Positions 62,901 through 64,000 of a DNA stretch of 64,000 bases are shown piece by piece. Below the pieces are notes generated by a model that was not told where the DNA came from, did not search any database, and saw nothing but the letters and a program-made list of their open reading frames with translations. The DNA comes from Desulfovibrio sp. (GTDB taxonomy: Bacteria > Desulfobacterota > Desulfovibrionia > Desulfovibrionales > Desulfovibrionaceae): NCBI RefSeq assembly GCF_009712225.1, contig NZ_WASP01000003.1, positions 369,690 to 433,689 of the forward strand. Direction: 5' to 3'. The position numbers and the translations under genes were made by a program. Numbering within the stretch: the first letter of the stretch is position 1; each line of letters opens with the position of its first letter.

Positions 62901-63951
62901 GCAGCACGATGCGGACAACCAGCCCGACTGGCTGCTCAGTCTTGATGCCGCGCTGGAGGCGGCTGAGGCCATGGCACAGGCCAACAATCACCGCAGCAGC
63001 CTCGCAAATGAAGTCACCGAAATGGAAGACGAAGCCCGCGCCGCAGAAGCCGCCCTTGAAAGCGCCCGCGGTGCGGAACGCTCGCTGCTGGCCATGGCCG
63101 GGGCACACGACGCAGAGGAATTTTTGCGTCAGGCGGCCCTGCACGAAGAACTGCGCGCCCTCACCCTGCGTCGGCAGGATCTGGAAGACGCCCTGCGACT
63201 GGCGGCAGACAAAACCCCCTTGCAGGAGTTTATCGATTCCTTCGGCCATGAAGATCAGGAAAGCCAGGAGCGCCGTAGCGCCGCCATTGGCGAAGAGCTT
63301 ACGGCCATACAGGAACAGGAAGAAAACCTTGTCAAAAAGGTGGGCGATCTGGGCAACAAGGTAGACGCACTCTCACGCACCGACGAGCTCTCGCAGCTGC
63401 TCCAGCAGGAGGCCGCACTGGTGGAAGACATGGAGCGCATGGCTTTTGCCTGGAGCCGCATATCCCTTGCCAGAAGCATACTGGAAACAGCCAAGCGCAC
63501 TTTTGAGCAGGAACGCCAGCCAGAGGTCATCCGCATCGCCTCCAGCATTTTTACCCGCATTACGGGCCAGCGCTGGCGCGGCATCAACGCCTCGCTCGAA
63601 GACGCCAGCCTTGCCATACTGCCCACCCAGGGCGAGCCCATGCAGCCCGAAAATCTCAGCCGGGGCGCGCGTGAGCAGGCCTATCTGGCCCTGCGCCTCG
63701 CCTACATCAAAAATCACGCACTGCACGCTTCGCCCCTGCCCGTCATCATGGACGAAGTGCTGGTCAACTTTGACCCTCAGCGAGCCGAGCGCACGGCGAG
63801 GGCCTTTGTGGAACTGACTGGCGGCGGACAAGGCAAGGCCCACCAGCTGCTCTACTTTACCTGCCAGCCGCACATGGCCGAGCTGCTGCGCAGGGCAGAG
63901 CCGCAGGCGGCGCTGTTCCACGTAAAAGACGGCAGCATCAAGGCCGCATAG
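59974..63951 (+). CDS. SbcC/YhaN-like SMC-type ATPase with central membrane segments
   Basis: 1325 aa. An N-terminal ATPase half with Walker A LGENEAGKST (residues 30-39); long coiled coils on both sides of the middle; a C-terminal half with signature LSRGAREQ (about 1228) and Walker B VIMDEVLVNFD (about 1255-1265). Around residues 602-662 are two hydrophobic stretches (LLVLGIAFFLGGAAMLLAYW and LWSGYLMLLCGVGFLAGG), which point to a membrane hairpin where SbcC has its zinc hook; no CxxC hook is seen there. YhaN proteins have this layout. Coupled to the nuclease gene. Confidence 0.93.
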   Translation: MYIQSFHMDGFGIFSDVSVENLSPGLSIFLGENEAGKSTCLEFLRTMLIGYPDPRNKEYKRIPGPLRGGQPGGSMDLQADDRGLLRLTRRPGSNGGVLTLTDAQGKPLEPDMLRQMLSGVSRDVYRNVFGFSLTELEDLNSLTDEGVRNALYGASFGPGLRSPGEALKLLDKQADEIFKSGGSKPALNAALRQLSELRQRKALLEQECAGYDSMAMDLAEKREALANLRHRKVQLEEERRVLERRLGVWLQWNEWRMAGARLERINPISASFPENGRERLARAQEAREGCERQWAAQMEKLSRLRQRRDAIEINQPLLEALPALRRMAERKSGFRQALGALPAQEEALLRAQDDLNRELSRLGPDWTCDRIRTTDRSLFAREDLERQGREMRTAASAHQAAVDSLTQSNREVESAEREVATNTAALDLLPAPPAALDDDARDSLRQALARQEEGRRQRPLRQRAVQEAKTTFSRAFNPLRLVVNGAADSTQAESLLDSLLARQEEAIALAADVQEKMHQCDDAAQEVRQAEEQVAAVKARTEALREEQRHANGPSREDLDGQTLALRKLRALSATLATERERLDELNTRIGNEPPVSRVKNIPLLVLGIAFFLGGAAMLLAYWRMGLTSIALSPGLDLPVSLWSGYLMLLCGVGFLAGGVPHNGPEAKRRKQEQIQLLGRRDACAAHVAELDEQASQLCAAAGVQSMDLITLEAREVLLEHEREQCFEEERARKDMDELKHAMDMARTEVSKRQAVRAEVEGIVQQTRRRWHEFMLALHVANVPSPEGASAFFARAEAARLAFGAVAAAEAELRSLDEDLHQTEARMRLVPAVAERLPANADSDTLAEAVRQVLESCREADAARELRIKAEAALQNSQSELQRARTRQAEASAELRVAQERLNEARSQWAACLKDLGLGTDLDPETVREALKYMENCLAAEAAVQRAQSQLTQSRTELTALRDPLQALLAELGFALQHDADNQPDWLLSLDAALEAAEAMAQANNHRSSLANEVTEMEDEARAAEAALESARGAERSLLAMAGAHDAEEFLRQAALHEELRALTLRRQDLEDALRLAADKTPLQEFIDSFGHEDQESQERRSAAIGEELTAIQEQEENLVKKVGDLGNKVDALSRTDELSQLLQQEAALVEDMERMAFAWSRISLARSILETAKRTFEQERQPEVIRIASSIFTRITGQRWRGINASLEDASLAILPTQGEPMQPENLSRGAREQAYLALRLAYIKNHALHASPLPVIMDEVLVNFDPQRAERTARAFVELTGGGQGKAHQLLYFTCQPHMAELLRRAEPQAALFHVKDGSIKAA

Positions 63952-64000
63952 AGCCAAACCATATACCTTCTGCACACTGCGGCGGGCGTTTCACCGAAAC

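Overview
The window reads as chromosomal DNA of a sulfate-reducing member of the Desulfovibrionaceae (Desulfovibrio sensu lato). This is inferred from gene content and high GC. The content includes the [NiFe]-hydrogenase maturation genes hypA/hypB, a rubrerythrin, an 8Fe ferredoxin, a DMSO-reductase operon with its own chaperone, a UbiA/MenA-type prenyltransferase, cobT, a biosynthetic arginine decarboxylase and a long-form HflX. I count 59 protein genes, one of them cut by the left edge. I saw no rRNA or tRNA gene, insertion sequence, prophage or CRISPR array.

Layout. 1-11.4 kb is an envelope and export block: two related small exported proteins, a K+-channel-like protein, a four-gene YbhGFSR-type ABC exporter operon, a DUF1254 protein, a SPOR protein and an unknown exported protein. 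11.5-14.5 kb holds hypA-hypB, a TPR protein and an AMIN-domain protein. 14.6-18.8 kb is a tight operon ctpA - divergent polysaccharide deacetylase - ndk - proC. 19.1-24.8 kb carries rubrerythrin, a cupin/YigZ pair, a group of TPR, unknown, Cys-cluster and ferredoxin genes on one strand, and a Do-family periplasmic protease. 25-27 kb is cobT overlapping a solitary OppF-type ATPase. 27.8-31.6 kb has speA, an orphan lipoprotein efflux adaptor and a small unknown gene. 31.7-36.4 kb is a complete dmsABC-torD operon.

37-41 kb has xth, a stand-alone IMP cyclohydrolase, hflX and a cupin. 41.8-46.1 kb has a lipoprotein and then a coupled CDP-sugar operon (rfbF, rfbG, an RmlC-like gene) ending in a UbiA/MenA prenyltransferase. 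46.3-50.6 kb has an alanine/sodium symporter, a DMT exporter, ddl and an overlapping HD hydrolase. 50.7-54.9 kb is hflK-hflC, an S24/CI-like regulator and a lytic transglycosylase. 55.3-58.5 kb has small proteins and two glycosyltransferases. 58.7-64 kb is a YhaO/YhaN (SbcD/SbcC-like) pair.

The least explained feature is a diverged intergenic repeat of about 0.65-0.7 kb. It is present at about 27.06-27.79 kb and 41.03-41.77 kb, both times between convergent genes, with a short third fragment near 40.4 kb. A hairpin inside it keeps its length and self-complementarity while its arm sequence differs between copies, which suggests selection on structure. Other oddities are an S24-type regulator that has lost both catalytic residues, two paralogous exported proteins flanking the exporter region, a 21-bp operator-like dyad between the exporter and the DUF1254 gene, and several genes separated from their usual partners (PurH without AICAR transformylase, OppF without permeases, an efflux adaptor without a pump, RfbFG without RfbH).
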